A stretch of DNA of 64,000 nt, from the NCBI GenBank assembly GCA_025024175.1, contig QCXZ01000137.1, positions 6,758,001-6,822,000 on the forward strand. Direction: 5' to 3'. Shown here piece by piece: positions 36,827 to 47,100 of the stretch. The translations under genes were made by a program, and so were the position numbers. The stretch comes from Rhyzopertha dominica (Eukaryota; Arthropoda; Insecta; Coleoptera; Bostrichidae). Within the stretch, counting starts at the first letter, position 1. The number at the start of each line of letters is the position of its first letter. Under the pieces are notes generated by a model, which saw only the letters and a list, made by a program, of their open reading frames with translations, had not been told where the DNA came from and ran no database searches.

Positions 36827-38218
36827 TTATTTCTTGTTCACCTCTTTAACAGAAACAATACCATAACATCTTGGAGAAATAACAGGATCAAACATCTTAA
36901 CTAAAAATGTATTTTCATGTCCTTGTTCCAACAAAAAAAGGAGCCTATCTAACAAAATAAGACATTCAATGACAGGTGCTAGGAAGCAACGTAATAAATA
37001 AAATACGTTCAATTCATCTTCGCGATGCTCATACTGATTATAGAATGCCATGATTTGTGCATCAGATAGCGGAATTTGCACATTCAAACGTCGTGATGCC
37101 TCCTTGACATACTCCAAAAATGAATTGCATGGTTTCTTGATTTTACCTACGTTTGTGCTTTCAACATCAACACATTGAAGAAGCACCTCAAAAATTGCTC
37201 GGTACAAAACATATTTGTTATTTAGTGAATGTGAATCTAGTATTCTGTCGATTGACTGTGCTGCTAGCATTCTTGAATTCCTTCCTAAGACACATTTTTT
37301 AGAATGTAGGTAATCAGACATAGGAAATCCAAAATTTGAACAATCTTTCCCATCAAATCTTTCCGATAATAAGTGGTAACAGCAACCAACATTACATATA
37401 CTTCTAATGCTGTCGTTTGAGCTAAATATTTTTATACATGTTGGTCCCAAGTTTCCACAAGTATGGAGACCTGTTAAACTCAATCGATCTGCATACTCAG
37501 AAAATGAATTTGAAATTAAAGATTTTAAGTCTGTGTTTTCTTGAACAAAACATGTTAGTTGCTTGTATAAAATACTATCCACCTCTAAACCGTTATTTGA
37601 TAGTACTGAACTTTTTGGAATCTTCAAAACAGCAGGCCATATTTTCTGCAATTTTTTAGCTCTTTTAGATGCACTTTTCGTGTTGGATTCTGAAGAATCC
37701 ACGCCCAAAACTGGAATTTTATGGTGAAGTGCAAGCATCGAACTAAGATAACCTTTACCATCCCCAATATCAATCACATGAGTTGATTCAGATATAGTTG
37801 TAACTGCTGCTGCAACGGCACTTAAGATTTCAACTTCGTGAGACTTTTTAGGAGCCATGAAGACTTCTAACTTTGGACTAGGAGATTTAGCTGCACCCAA
37901 CACAGCAAGTTTGTCATAAAGTTGTTCTATTGTCAAACAAATAGGTTGCCGATTATACAAAATGAAATTTTTCAGTTCTACAATAAAAGAATTTAAATGT
38001 GGTGTTTTTTGCATTGGTTTGTTATTGAATATAGAATCCAATATTTGTTTGTGACCTACTGTAGCTATTTCGTTACGAATATTAGTAGGAATATGTGTAT
38101 GAAAAGCATTTTCTGTGAAATAATCGACCATGTGGCAATTAGCAAATGGTAACAAAGGTTCTAAGCAATTTAAAACACTGTCAATGTGTTGTTTTACTAT
38201 ATCACAATACCGCAACAT
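36827..38218 (-). CDS. METTL25: METTL25-family methyltransferase
   Basis: 463 aa in a single exon. The S-adenosylmethionine-binding motif is VIDIGDGKGYLSSMLA (about 147-162), then VLGVDSS. The family signatures TGLHTCGNLGPTCIKIF and NVGCCYHLLSE lie near 253-285, followed by FPMSDYL. The N-terminal LEPLLPFANCHMVDYF also matches METTL25 starts. Whether it is METTL25 or its paralogue METTL25B (RRNAD1) I cannot decide, and the substrate of the family is not settled. The start ATG (38218-38216) has A at -3. It follows the LTO1 stop codon by one nucleotide, so the two frames probably share one transcript or the second uses an internal promoter. Its 3' end faces hexokinase. Confidence 0.9.
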   Translation of the reverse strand: MLRYCDIVKQHIDSVLNCLEPLLPFANCHMVDYFTENAFHTHIPTNIRNEIATVGHKQILDSIFNNKPMQKTPHLNSFIVELKNFILYNRQPICLTIEQLYDKLAVLGAAKSPSPKLEVFMAPKKSHEVEILSAVAAAVTTISESTHVIDIGDGKGYLSSMLALHHKIPVLGVDSSESNTKSASKRAKKLQKIWPAVLKIPKSSVLSNNGLEVDSILYKQLTCFVQENTDLKSLISNSFSEYADRLSLTGLHTCGNLGPTCIKIFSSNDSIRSICNVGCCYHLLSERFDGKDCSNFGFPMSDYLHSKKCVLGRNSRMLAAQSIDRILDSHSLNNKYVLYRAIFEVLLQCVDVESTNVGKIKKPCNSFLEYVKEASRRLNVQIPLSDAQIMAFYNQYEHREDELNVFYLLRCFLAPVIECLILLDRLLFLLEQGHENTFLVKMFDPVISPRCYGIVSVKEVNKK

Positions 38219-38219
38219 T

Positions 38220-38697
38220 CTAGAATGAAAATTGGTCAGTTTCAGGAAATGGGGCGTTCAATTTTAACTGAGCACAAACTTTTTTATAATGAGTCCTTAT
38301 GTTCTCGAACAATGCCAAAATATCCACACTTTCAGTATTCTCAGTTGGGAATGAAGCTATCTTTTGTTGTAGACTTTCCAAGCTTCTCAAAACCTTGTCA
38401 GAACATTCATTCTTATTTTGGTAATTAGACAGGCACTCTTCCACTATTCCTGCATAATATCCTAATTCAGCACCCAGTTCGGCACCCCTGTGGTAACCCA
38501 AATGGTATGCTTCGATGTTTTCATTTTGTAAGGTCTTCTTGTAGCCTTCTTCGAAACCTTCACTGATTAATTGATCCTCTGCACAAAGTAAATCGCTGAA
38601 TATATCGTTAATGTCTTTCTCCACAGGATGTTCTAATAAAAAGTAGTATAATGAAGTAAATGATGTCACTTCAAATGTTGTTTTTCCTACCTTGCAT
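38220..38697 (-). CDS. LTO1: LTO1 homologue (ORAOV1), Fe-S protein maturation factor
   Basis: In yeast and human, LTO1 with YAE1 links the cytosolic Fe-S assembly machinery to the ribosome-recycling ATPase ABCE1/Rli1. Exon 1 is only ATGCAAG (38697-38691), followed by a 58-nt intron (gtagga...ttattag, 38690-38633); exon 2 is 38632-38220. The product is 139 aa, close to the 137 aa of human. The acidic start DINDIFSDLL and the ten-fold GX3 array (GFEE-GYKK-TLQN-ENIE-AYHL-GYHR-GAEL-GAEL-GYYA-G) identify the family. The chain ends FSF, similar to the C-terminal tripeptide ([LIM][DES][WF]) by which the Fe-S targeting complex recognises clients. Without the mini-intron the frame would give an unlikely longer start (MHVLFLEV). 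Confidence 0.88.
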
Positions 38698-38873
38698 ATC
38701 GTTTGATTTTTCACTTCTAAAAATAGGACATGCAATATACTACATTATAGTGTCAGATGATATTAACTAATAGTAAGTATACTAAATTTAAATAGGAATT
38801 TAATAAGTTCGCAACGTTTCAAAATTTCAAGAATTTGAAGTTAGGAACGATTTTGACAGTAAATGACAGTGAC
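38698..38873. promoter_or_regulatory. candidate bidirectional promoter
   Basis: The 176 bp between the LTO1 ATG (minus) and the ATG of the small plus-strand frame at 38874. No TATA box stands out. The bidirectional role rests only on the head-to-head spacing. Confidence 0.35.
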
Positions 38874-39032
38874 ATGTGCACAAAGCAGACATGTCAACCA
38901 ATTTTTAAGCAACGTTGCCTACTCCTCCTAGTTGTCCTAATAGGATTAATAACTTTCACTATATTTAAATTAGGTTTTGCTCCAAATGTGGATAAATTGG
39001 TTAGAAATAGCATTGGAACAGAAAACGTGTAA
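38874..39032 (+). CDS. possible 52-aa single-pass membrane protein
   Basis: ATG at 38874 gives 52 aa: a short Cys/Lys/Gln N-terminus (MCTKQTCQPIFKQRC), one hydrophobic segment of about 18-20 residues (LLLLVVLIGLITFTIFKLGF) and a polar tail ending in GTENV. The topology looks deliberate and it lies head to head with LTO1, but I do not recognise a family and the frame is short. The frame is also open from a TTG at 38835, which I do not use. It could be a small mitochondrial or ER membrane protein, or chance. Confidence 0.35.
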   Translation: MCTKQTCQPIFKQRCLLLLVVLIGLITFTIFKLGFAPNVDKLVRNSIGTENV

Positions 39033-41379
39033 TTTCTTCGTAAAAATTCAGAGGTTTCGGTTTTATTTATTCTCATTGTGATCTTGAAAGCTGTGTGACG
39101 TCATATAGTGCGACTTTCAGATAAAATTGTTTTCATCATATAGTGGTAACCCGTACTTTATAAAGGAGGGTGAAATCACGTATCATTTCATCAAATTAGA
39201 CTATACATGAGGCAGTCAGGAACTCTCAAAAGAAATGCTAAAGCATAAGCTTGTTATTAATATGAAATTAATGCCCACAAGAACGTTATCATCGATTAAT
39301 ACGAGATACAAAATGTGTTGTATGTAATATAGTAGAGTGTATTATTAATTTAAGTGTATGTATATGTTGATTGCAAACTTGCTAACTAGTCTATAAAAAC
39401 AGGTATGCATAATTCGTTATCTGCTGTTTACTTATCCAATACTTAGTATATAACAATGTTGTTATTGATTTTACGCTGTGGAAAAAATTACGTTCAGATT
39501 CACTAGACTTCCTCAATTAAAAATGTACAGATCTTCAAAACATGTTATTGTGTTCACACACCATGTATGAATGTAAAGTGTAGGTCTCAAGATAACCGGA
39601 ACGATATTCCAGAAATAAGGCTTATGCCATGTAAATACAGATGTTCATTCTTCGTCACAAATGCTCAATTGATCTGAACTAGTGGTAATAATTATTAATA
39701 AACAAAACATCATATTAGTTAGGAGCGGTTTAATATTATTATTGATTCGAGTAATCATCAAGCATGTGTGTTACAAATTCCGTGTAAAAATAATAAATGA
39801 CCTTTCGAAGGACTTGTGAGTTCATTTAAAAATAGGTTGGCAACAGATTGCGCTTTAAAATAAGGGGAATTCATAATAATCTATAACTGCCAGTGAGTTC
39901 ATCTTTATGCCCACTACGGAAAAAAATTGCCACTAAAATATATATAGACTATATTTCTTGTATTGATCAAGCATTGCCAGATGTATTCTAAAATTTCACA
40001 ATATTAAAGAAAAATATTCAGTTCGCGTTAGAGAAAAAAAAACTTCCTCCTTTCCTTTTTTCGAGTATAGTGACTGTTGATTTTTTGTTGGCTTCTGTAC
40101 GGCGGCTATAAATTTCGTCTTTTTTCTCAGAATCTAATTCTAATAATCTTCGCTAATCCAACTTTTAAGCAGCGTAACTATAACTAGTGTTTAGCGAAAC
40201 ATACTTTTAAAGTAGACACAAATGTTATCTACGATGTGCGAGTCTTGAGACGGAAAATATATTAGCATGTAACAAAAATTAGAGACGATTTTAACGGCTC
40301 GAGATTCATCTAAGCATCTGGCACAAATGCAGCCAATTTAACTAATGAATTGTTTGTTAACAAAAAAAGAAAGTGCAATTAATATTTTAACATTTATTAT
40401 ACGAAGACCATGACAAAATAAAGCAAGGGTAATTTAAATTTGGTATACATAAAGTTACAGAAACCCAAAAATAGGTCTTTGGTTACCAAATCCAAAAAAT
40501 AAATGATGTTAATATTCTTCAACAAGAAATGATTGGACAGTTGAAAAAACATGAAAATCTAAAAATTAAGAAACCAAAGTATAATACACAAAAAATAAAG
40601 AAAAATATGGTACTGAAAACAAAATTTCAACATATTACTGGGAAAAGTTTTCTTTGAATGTCAGATATGCAGATGTAGATGTAGGTTCTATAAGAAATAG
40701 ATATATTAAATGCAAGAGCTGTAATCATAGCATAAGAGGAAAAATGGAAAGTAACACTATTTGTGGCTATTGTATTGTCAGGCTAATTATAGGAAATGTA
40801 TAAACTGACTACGTTATAACACACCAAAATAAGTCAAAATAAGTGATGCTGGCAGTTACAATACTTATTTAAGGTAGAATAAGGTATAGAAACTAACAAA
40901 CAAGGAAAATTTGAATGTTTATGATTGTTAAGGGGGTTATGTGGCAATTGAATAATCGGTATATAAGGTAGTAAGGCTTACGAAATTAGCCACTGTAAAA
41001 AAGAAGGTAAGGAATGATTGGAATGCACCAAGAAAAATTGGGTTATTACTGACATTATGATTTCATGTAAAATAAATAAAATGTTGTACAATACGCGGAA
41101 GAAAGATCCTACAGACCAATTATTGAGGTCAATGTTGAGATTTTTGACAGAGTTATAAGGGTGGCCGAAATAAATTTTGAAAAAGATAACATGCACTAGC
41201 ACTGAGTTTATTACTCCGATCTCCGATGGAATATTATAATCAAAGATAATAGTAATGTAAGACACCTACAGTTAATTATAAGAGAGATTGACTGCATTAT
41301 GCACTATAATATTTTGGTTGAAAACCTATTAAAACAATTAATGTTTTTAACTATTCTTTCTCTAATATTGGAGCAAACT
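39033..41379. other. unannotated AT-rich spacer
   Basis: No gene, RNA gene or clear repeat seen. Confidence 0.35.
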
Positions 41380-42678
41380 ATTTTATTTACAATTAACAAA
41401 CTCTTTAGAAATACGTAAATAAATAAATGTGATGACGAAGCAGGGTGAATTGGCAGAATTAATGCGAGGGTAGCACAAAGAGTTCAACATTTGAGAGTGT
41501 CATTTAGGGAAAAAGTTAACATGTATTTCGAACAAGCAGTCTGTCCTAAAATACTAAAAAGGTGGATGATATGTGTGACCATAGCCGCCCAAAGAGGGTT
41601 ATTGTGTGACATTACTACTTGCAGCCCAATTTCCCTTATATAAAATATTGCAGAGAAGATATTACATGTAAGAACATAGTGCTGTAACTAAATATAAATT
41701 CATTTTTTAATTCCTTGTCGTAAATTACTTTTGTTAAGCTTGTATAATTTGTCAGCACCTGTTTTTTCACATCGCCACTTCAGCGCCAACTTGATATGCG
41801 CAGGAATTATTACATGAGCCTCGTAGGTGCTTCCAAAGATATACTAACCAGAATAAGTGACTCGGTTTTACATGAAATTTTAGAACTTTTTGGGGGTGGC
41901 AGGACTGCGTTGCGAGACTTGCATTTTTGTACATTTTGTGTTCTTNGTGGTACCTCACTTCTTTTTGTAGATAGTAATTTTTCTTTCTCTTAAAGTCCAC
42001 TCCTTGTCTTTGTCTTTGCTGTTCAAGTTTCAGGTCAGGTCAGGTCAGGTCGATTATATTCACTTATCAGACGGTAGGACTGAAATTTCTGGATGTTTCA
42101 ATTTTTCCTTCGTTTGTAGACTAAGCATTAACTGAATGCAAAATTTGAAGTCTGTGTCTGGTAGAAGTACTTAGGTATATATAGTGTGCAATTTAGAAAC
42201 AATTAATTATGGCCATAGAAAGTTCAGGCTTATAGCTTCATCCACAACGAAGTCACAGGGGGGCGGTCAAAAATTCCCTGAGTGCTTTCCAGAAAAGTAT
42301 GGTACGATTGTACTTTTGCTCAACTTGGCGGGGTCAGATTAGGTACATAACGATGTGTTTTTTTATTATTAAAAGTGCTATTTCAATCTTTTTCTGTATA
42401 TTTAATGAACTGTACTTCTTCCACCACTATTCATAAACCACAATGTCTTTAAAATTGTTAGAGTGGATCCTGGGAGCAAGTGACGTTAATCATAGGTAAA
42501 TTAACACTTCGACGATAGAGTTTTCCACATTATAGTTACGTAAGGCATTCTTCACATTCTTGTCCACATTTTCTATACAACGTATTCTTCTGAAATTAGT
42601 AGAACCGCGAAGCAAACTATTTGGGTGCTTATCAAAGTAACCCAGTTACGTGTAGCTGGTAGCAAGGGCGCAAACCAT
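41380..42678. repeat. tandem duplication, copy 1
   Basis: About 1.3 kb that recurs immediately downstream (42680-43935) with small indels and scattered substitutions. Shared landmarks: the TTTTATTTACAATTAAC start, GAATTGGCAGAATTAATGCG, the CAGGTCAGGTCAGGT microsatellite (42031-42050; 43325-43350), the GGGGGCGGTCAAAAATTCCC block and the GTTACGTGTAGCTGGTAGCA end. Confidence 0.85.
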
Positions 42679-43935
42679 TTTATTTACAATTAACTAACTC
42701 TTTAGAAATTAAAAAGGTAATAAATAAATGTGAAGACAAAGCAGGATGAATTGGCAGAATTAATGCGAGGGTAGCACAAAGAGTTCAACATTTGAGAGTG
42801 TCATCTAGGGAAAAAGTTAACATGTATTTCGAACAAGCAGTCTGTCCTAAAATACTAAAAAGGTGGATGATATGTGTGACCATAGCCGCCCAAAGAGGGC
42901 TATTGTGTGACATTACTACTTGCAGCCCAATTTCCCTTATATAAAATATTGCAGAGAATATATTACATGTAAGAACATAGTGTTGTAACTAAATATAAAT
43001 TCATTTTTAATTCCTTGTCGTAAACTACTTTTGTTAAGCTTGTATAATTTGTCAGCACCTGTTTTTTCACCATCGCCACTTCAGCGCCAACTTGATATGT
43101 GCAGGAATTATTACATGACCCTCGTAGGTACTTCCAAAGATATACTAACCAGAATAAGTGACTCGGTTTTACATGAAATTCCAGAACTTTTTGGGGTGGC
43201 AGGACTGCGTTGCGAGACTTGCATTTTTGTACATTTTGTGTTTTTGGTGGTACCTCACTTCTTTTTGTAGATAGCAATTTTTCTTTCTCTTAAAGTCCAC
43301 TCCTTGTCTTTGCTGTTCAAGTTTCAGGTCAGGTCAGATCAGGTCAGGTCGATTATATTCACTTATCAGACGGTAGGTCTGAAATTTCTTGATGTTTCAA
43401 TTTTTCCTTCGTTTGTAGACTAAGCATTAACTGAATGCAAAATTTGAAGTTTGTGTCTGGTAGAAGTACTTAGGTATATGTAGTGTGCAATTTAGAAACA
43501 ATTAATTATGGCCATAGAAAGTTCAGGCTTATAGCTTCATCCACAACGAAGTCACAGGGGGGGCGGTCAAAAATTCCCTGAGTGCCTTCCAGAAAAGTAT
43601 GGTACGATTGTACTTTTGGTCGATTTGGCGGGGTCAGATTAGGTACATAACGATGTGTTTTTTTTTATTATTAAAAGTGTTATTTCAATCTTTTTCTGTA
43701 TATTTAATGAACTGTACTTCTTCCACCGCTATTCATGAGTCACAAAATGTCTTCAAATTGCTAGAGTATTTCGAANATAGAGTTTTCCACATCATAGTCA
43801 CACAAGACATACTTCGCATTCTTGTCTACATTTTCTATCCAATATGTTGTTCTGAAATTTGTGAAACCGCGAAGCAACATATTTGGGTGCTTATCAAAGT
43901 AACCCAGTTACGTGTAGCTGGTAGCAAGGGCGCCA
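42679..43935. repeat. tandem duplication, copy 2
   Basis: Second copy of the 41380-42678 unit. It ends about 165 bp upstream of the TATA box of the aminotransferase gene, so the duplicated DNA is its upstream flank. Only short frames that differ between copies are present, so it is not a gene duplication. Confidence 0.85.
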
Positions 43936-44099
43936 CCAATCCAAACAAGTGCGCTTCTCCCCAATTACGCAAGCGGAATCTCGCATACAAAGTTCCAGTG
44001 ATTTTCCAACAAAATAAACCGAACTGATTCGTATCCTATATGACCTCAGATGACCCGTTGTTTTCTTGCTCCGATAAATCCTCCGCTTCCAAAAATCCG

Positions 44100-44107
44100 T
44101 ATATATA
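44100..44107 (+). promoter_or_regulatory. TATA box of ornithine aminotransferase
   Basis: TATATATA in a GC-richer region, about 90 bp upstream of the chosen start codon. Transcription would begin near 44131 (TTATCATTCG), leaving a leader of about 65 nt. Confidence 0.55.
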
Positions 44108-44196
44108 CAGCACTAAAGCGTGCCTGTTTTATCATTCGAGTCCCATTTCTAATTGACAGGAAGCGTCTGCAAAGGAAATCTTCCGAACCAATCAGC

Positions 44197-47100
44197 ATGC
44201 CAGATAACGTAAAAATCAACGCGACGTTCAACAAAGCTGCGGTCCACGAGCAAGCCAAGGAGCCGGGGCCAAAGAGCGAGCAAATCTTTCGAAGGGAGGA
44301 GAAGTATGGCGCGCACAATTATGCCCCCATACCTGTAGCGCTGACTAAAGGGAAAGGTACGATAGTTTTTACTTTGCAGGAATCAATCAATCTTTTTTTC
44401 ATTCGAATTAGAGCATTCGTCCGACCGGACTTTTCCAATGAGCTTACGCCTGGTTCAGATGACCCAAGCTTCTAAACTTTTATTCTTGGCAAACCCAAAT
44501 TTCAACCGCCAAGCGGCCTTCTTATTAGATGGCTTGACAAGTATGATTAAAGATATCGTAAACATAGATAGGTATACAGTTGTGTCGTGTGGGAAAAGAA
44601 TTTGTTTATATTGCATTTTTCACTTTACTATTGCGACAAGTGGATTATTTAAGGGCGTGAGATCCATATTTAGCAGATCGTTTGAATTGCGTTTCATGTA
44701 AACAGTCTACCAGGGGTTGAAGTTGGCGCGTGATGACGGTTTGATGTTCTTGACGTTGGCTATATTAAATTTGTGACCTGTTTGCTAGTGCAGATTTTTC
44801 TCAATTTCTATTGTTTACGTGGTACATATGCTCTTTGAATCCAATATTTGCGTTACGTTTTGTTTGCCCAATGTACTTTTTTGGGCAGCTACAGCATGTA
44901 ATTTCATAAATTCCAGTTTTATCCAGGGTGTTGCCTAATAAGTTTCTTAATGTGCAGTTGTTACCAAAAGCAAAATTAATATTAAATTTAGAAAATAAGT
45001 TTTGAAATTTATGTTCTATTGAAGAACGGTATTTAAATTTTCTATGAAACATGGTGTGAGACTACAAATTAAAATATTTGTGTTTGTTCGATAACTTAGA
45101 GATCATTTCTTTTTTTTTTATCCGTTTGAGTTAGCTAAATTATAAATGTACTATAGTTCATTTCTGTAATTTTCTGTAGATAATGGAACATTTAGTAATC
45201 TATGTATCAAACTATTAAAGACGGGCATTTTATACTTGAAAGGCGTACAAGAACTGTTTTTGATGTAATTATCTGTATGTGTCGGGTTTCTATAAATATT
45301 AAACGTGATTCTATCATCCTTTCTTAATATAATTACATCTAGAAATAGCAATTGGGAATCCTTTTCTATTTCATATTGTTTGATATAATTAATTTAATTT
45401 CTGTGTAAAATTATTAATATCGAAGTTATGTCTATTATGGCAAAACATCGTCCACACCGCAATATCGGAAATTCATTTGTATATTTTAGATTATTTTCTA
45501 GGTAGCTTGAGAAAAGGCTAGCTAAAAAGGTGAAAGAGGGTTTTTCCTCTGCCAATCCAAATGTTTGTTTATAATGTGTTTTGTTCGATGCAGAGTTTTA
45601 CTAACTTCAAGTATTCGTCAATGACCGCTCTATCGAGTTTATTTTGTTCAAGAAAATCTTCCAGAAAACTTTTAATTTTTAACCTTATTTCACATCTATT
45701 TTAGTATCACACTGGGTCCTCTGCATTTATTTTACAATGTGTATGGTGTCCATTCCATTCTGTAACTGTTAGGACTGATTACAATCTGTATTACCCTGAA
45801 TTTTGAATTGTTCAACTAGACACTTTTGACGTCTTTCCGTTTTGAAAATAACGTTAATTTTGACGTATTTACATCAAAATAGCTACTCTTTAAAGTAGGT
45901 GCGTGAAGAGCATTTAAGGCTATATTTAATTGCCCTTCTCGCTATTTTCAAAATGTGAAATTACTCCTTCAATGTTAAATAAATAATAATATTTAGGTGG
46001 TTACTAATTACTTTCTGGTCTAATATAAATATGTTATGCTATTTGGTACATGTTGCTATAATAAACGCATTGCAAATATTTCTGTAATGATAGATCCAAT
46101 ATAACCTTTATTTATAAATGCAAATTGAACAATTAGCTATATTCAGAAGCTAAAAGCTTTACATAAAGTTCCACAAAATGCAGAAATCTGGCACGTCTAA
46201 AATTCATTATTCCTAAAACATCCAGAAAGTAAACATCATTTAAAAAATGCAGAAAGTCCTTAAAGGTACTTCTATTCTTCCATAAACAATGTGCAGATTC
46301 TGTTTTTGGTACGGAAGTTCTACATTTAATGTTGCTAGTCGATGGCATCCACTGGTATTTATGTTCAGTAACATATAAATATCTTTTACGATGACAGCGT
46401 TTAAAACATAAAACAATGTTTTTAACCAATCTTTAAAAAAAATAAACACAAAAACCATGATTAAACCATTAATAAAAAATGTTTTTTGCATTAAAATAGT
46501 TTGTACTGTATCAGTCTGGTTGATTTGACATCCTTATGTCAAGCTATTTGTTACTAATTATATCACTGCATTCCAGATTAGCTCGTTATTAAAGAAAGCA
46601 AGCAATAAGGCTACTATAAATAATTATTTTCAATTAATGTCAACCACACATTGCTATTTTATATGAGATTGATAAGAACATTAAGCGAGGTCATGATATC
46701 GAAGTATTGAAAACAGAGGGTCCATTCCATCCATATCTATTATCAATCTGCTCGCATTTTAAATCATTTTATGCAAAGTGTCTTATTCGGTTTATAGTAA
46801 CAAAAAACAAACACCTATTCAACCTTGAAATTTCAAGATTAAAAGTAAATTCAATTTTCTTGTTAAAATCAGCTGATGCCACCTCATTTTCATTGATACG
46901 TAATATGGATGAACATAAATACAATACAAGAAGACATATCGACTACAATATTGTTAATGATTTGCCGTTTGATGTAAAAAAAAATTTTGTGGATTTTGTG
47001 AACTTGTGATACCCATTCTTTTTATTGTTTATTCGATACAGGATTGAGTATATTGTTGATTATGTATAGACTAGCAGAAATTTTTTATATTGTATTAAAA

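Noticed and set aside
41796..43277. Short frames in both copies of the 1.3-kb duplication as a duplicated gene
   Set aside because: The frames differ in length and are broken by small indels between copies, without motifs.
44050..44196. Upstream ATG as the default start of ornithine aminotransferase
   Set aside because: It lies upstream of the TATA box and expected transcription start. It is kept as a finding, not as the annotated start.
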